Origin: Rossellomorea aquimaris
Lineage (GTDB): Bacteria > Bacillota > Bacilli > Bacillales > Bacillaceae_B
NCBI RefSeq assembly: GCF_000935355.1
Contig: NZ_JXZC01000001.1
Location: 930,001-994,000, forward strand
Direction: 5' to 3'
Length of the DNA stretch: 64,000 nt
This document shows positions 63,411 to 64,000 of the stretch, piece by piece. A program made the translations under genes and the position numbers. How positions within the stretch are numbered: the stretch's first letter is position 1; the number at the start of each line of letters is the position of its first letter. The notes beneath the pieces are model-generated. The model had not been told where the DNA came from. It did no database searches and was given only the letters and a program-made list of their open reading frames with translations.

Positions 63411-64000
63411 TTAAAAGTTAAGTACTTTTTTCGCAGTTTCAAGCACGTCTTTATGGTTTGGTAACCAGATAGGCTCCGCTTGAGAGAAAGAGTAAACTGT
63501 ATCTGGTGCCGCTACACGAAGTACTGGTGCTTCAAGACTAAGAATCGCACGGTCATTGATTTCAGCAACCACGTTCGCTGCGATACCAGCTTGTTTTTGA
63601 GCTTCTTGAACAACGATGGCACGGTTTGTTTTCTCAACAGATGCCATAATCGTATCGATGTCCAGCGGGCTAACAGTACGTAAATCGATTACTTCGACTG
63701 AATGTCCTTCTTTTTCCAGTTCTTCAGCCGCTTTTAATGATTCGTGTACCATTGCTCCGTAAGTAATGATGGAAAGGTCTGTACCTTCGCGTTTAACATC
63801 CGCTTTACCAAGTTCGATTGTGTATTCCTCTTCTGGAACCTCTTGACGGAATGAACGGTATAATTTCATATGCTCTAAGAAAATGACAGGGTCATTATCG
63901 CGGATGGATGAAATTAATAAACCTTTTGCGTCATATGGTGTTGATGGGATAACAACTTTCAGACCAGGTTGCTGAGCCATCAATCCTTCTAAGCTGTCCG
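63411..64000 (-). CDS. pdhB: Pyruvate dehydrogenase E1 beta subunit (5' end cut by window)
   Basis: The last 196 residues of the E1 beta subunit; the N-terminal pyrimidine-binding domain lies past the right edge. Visible are HADSLEGL-type residues [27 protein letters not shown] and the C-terminal transketolase domain with [30 protein letters not shown] and [15 protein letters not shown]. The frame is open to the window end. With E1 alpha it decarboxylates pyruvate onto the E2 lipoyl group. Confidence 0.96.
   Translation of the reverse strand, partial: DSLEGLMAQQPGLKVVIPSTPYDAKGLLISSIRDNDPVIFLEHMKLYRSFRQEVPEEEYTIELGKADVKREGTDLSIITYGAMVHESLKAAEELEKEGHSVEVIDLRTVSPLDIDTIMASVEKTNRAIVVQEAQKQAGIAANVVAEINDRAILSLEAPVLRVAAPDTVYSFSQAEPIWLPNHKDVLETAKKVLNF

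Overview
The window is a stretch of a Bacillaceae chromosome, from a low-GC, endospore-forming Firmicute. Gene content and order follow, in inverted orientation, the Bacillus subtilis segment that runs from pdhB through speA, yktABC, ylaF-ylaN, ftsW, pyc, ctaA, ctaB-G, ylbA-ylbQ and bshC to mraZ-rsmH-ftsL-pbpB. Sporulation genes (ylbJ, ylbO, ylbD, ylaJ, a YtvI-type permease) and a bacillithiol gene (bshC) agree. The repeats recall Rossellomorea-type Bacillus genomes, but the genus is a guess. There are no rRNA or tRNA genes, prophage, transposase or CRISPR array.

Layout. 1-4,000: start of the division/cell-wall cluster (pbpB partial, ftsL, rsmH, mraZ). 4,100-7,100: bshC, a DUF3397 membrane protein and panE. 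7,200-10,520: a three-gene acyl-CoA carboxylase operon, not part of the B. subtilis order here, with a cre site upstream. 10,750-28,550: the ylb block (ylbP, O, N, rpmF, tmcAL, ylbL, K, J, coaD, rsmD, ylbG, F, E, D, C, B, A) with additional small lipoproteins, an enoyl-CoA hydratase, a stalk-domain protein and a thioesterase between them. 28,760-31,080: a YtvI/AI-2E permease and an Eis-like acetyltransferase. 31,190-39,300: heme A synthesis and caa3 cytochrome oxidase (ctaM, G, F, E, D, C, B and divergent ctaA). 39,340-53,440: pyc, ftsW, ylaN, glsA, ylaL, phoH2, ylaJ, ylaI, ylaH, typA, ylaF and an inositol monophosphatase. 53,750-58,300: yktB, yktA, a nitronate monooxygenase-like gene, speA and the SR1 dual-function RNA with its 39-residue peptide. 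58,500-64,000: polysaccharide deacetylase, a Slp-like lipoprotein, pdhD, pdhC and the 3' part of pdhB.

Functionally the region joins central metabolism (pyruvate dehydrogenase, pyruvate carboxylase), aerobic respiration, septum and wall synthesis, translation and tRNA/rRNA modification, and sporulation. SR1P next to speA and pdh is a known link to the glycolytic enzyme GapA in B. subtilis.

The main unexplained structure is in two kinds of intergenic DNA. First, a hairpin repeat of about 125 bp occurs as a six-unit tandem array with an exact 126-bp period (11,234-11,896) and as a single copy plus half copy inside the cta cluster (32,726-32,881). Its helices covary between copies, and both loci start and end with the same half unit. 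Second, a 142-bp element upstream of speA (56,203-56,344) folds without a single mismatch into a four-way junction: a closing stem of 15 bp and three hairpins of 10, 9 and 31 bp. Another notable feature is the frequent use of TTG start codons, each following a good Shine-Dalgarno site.
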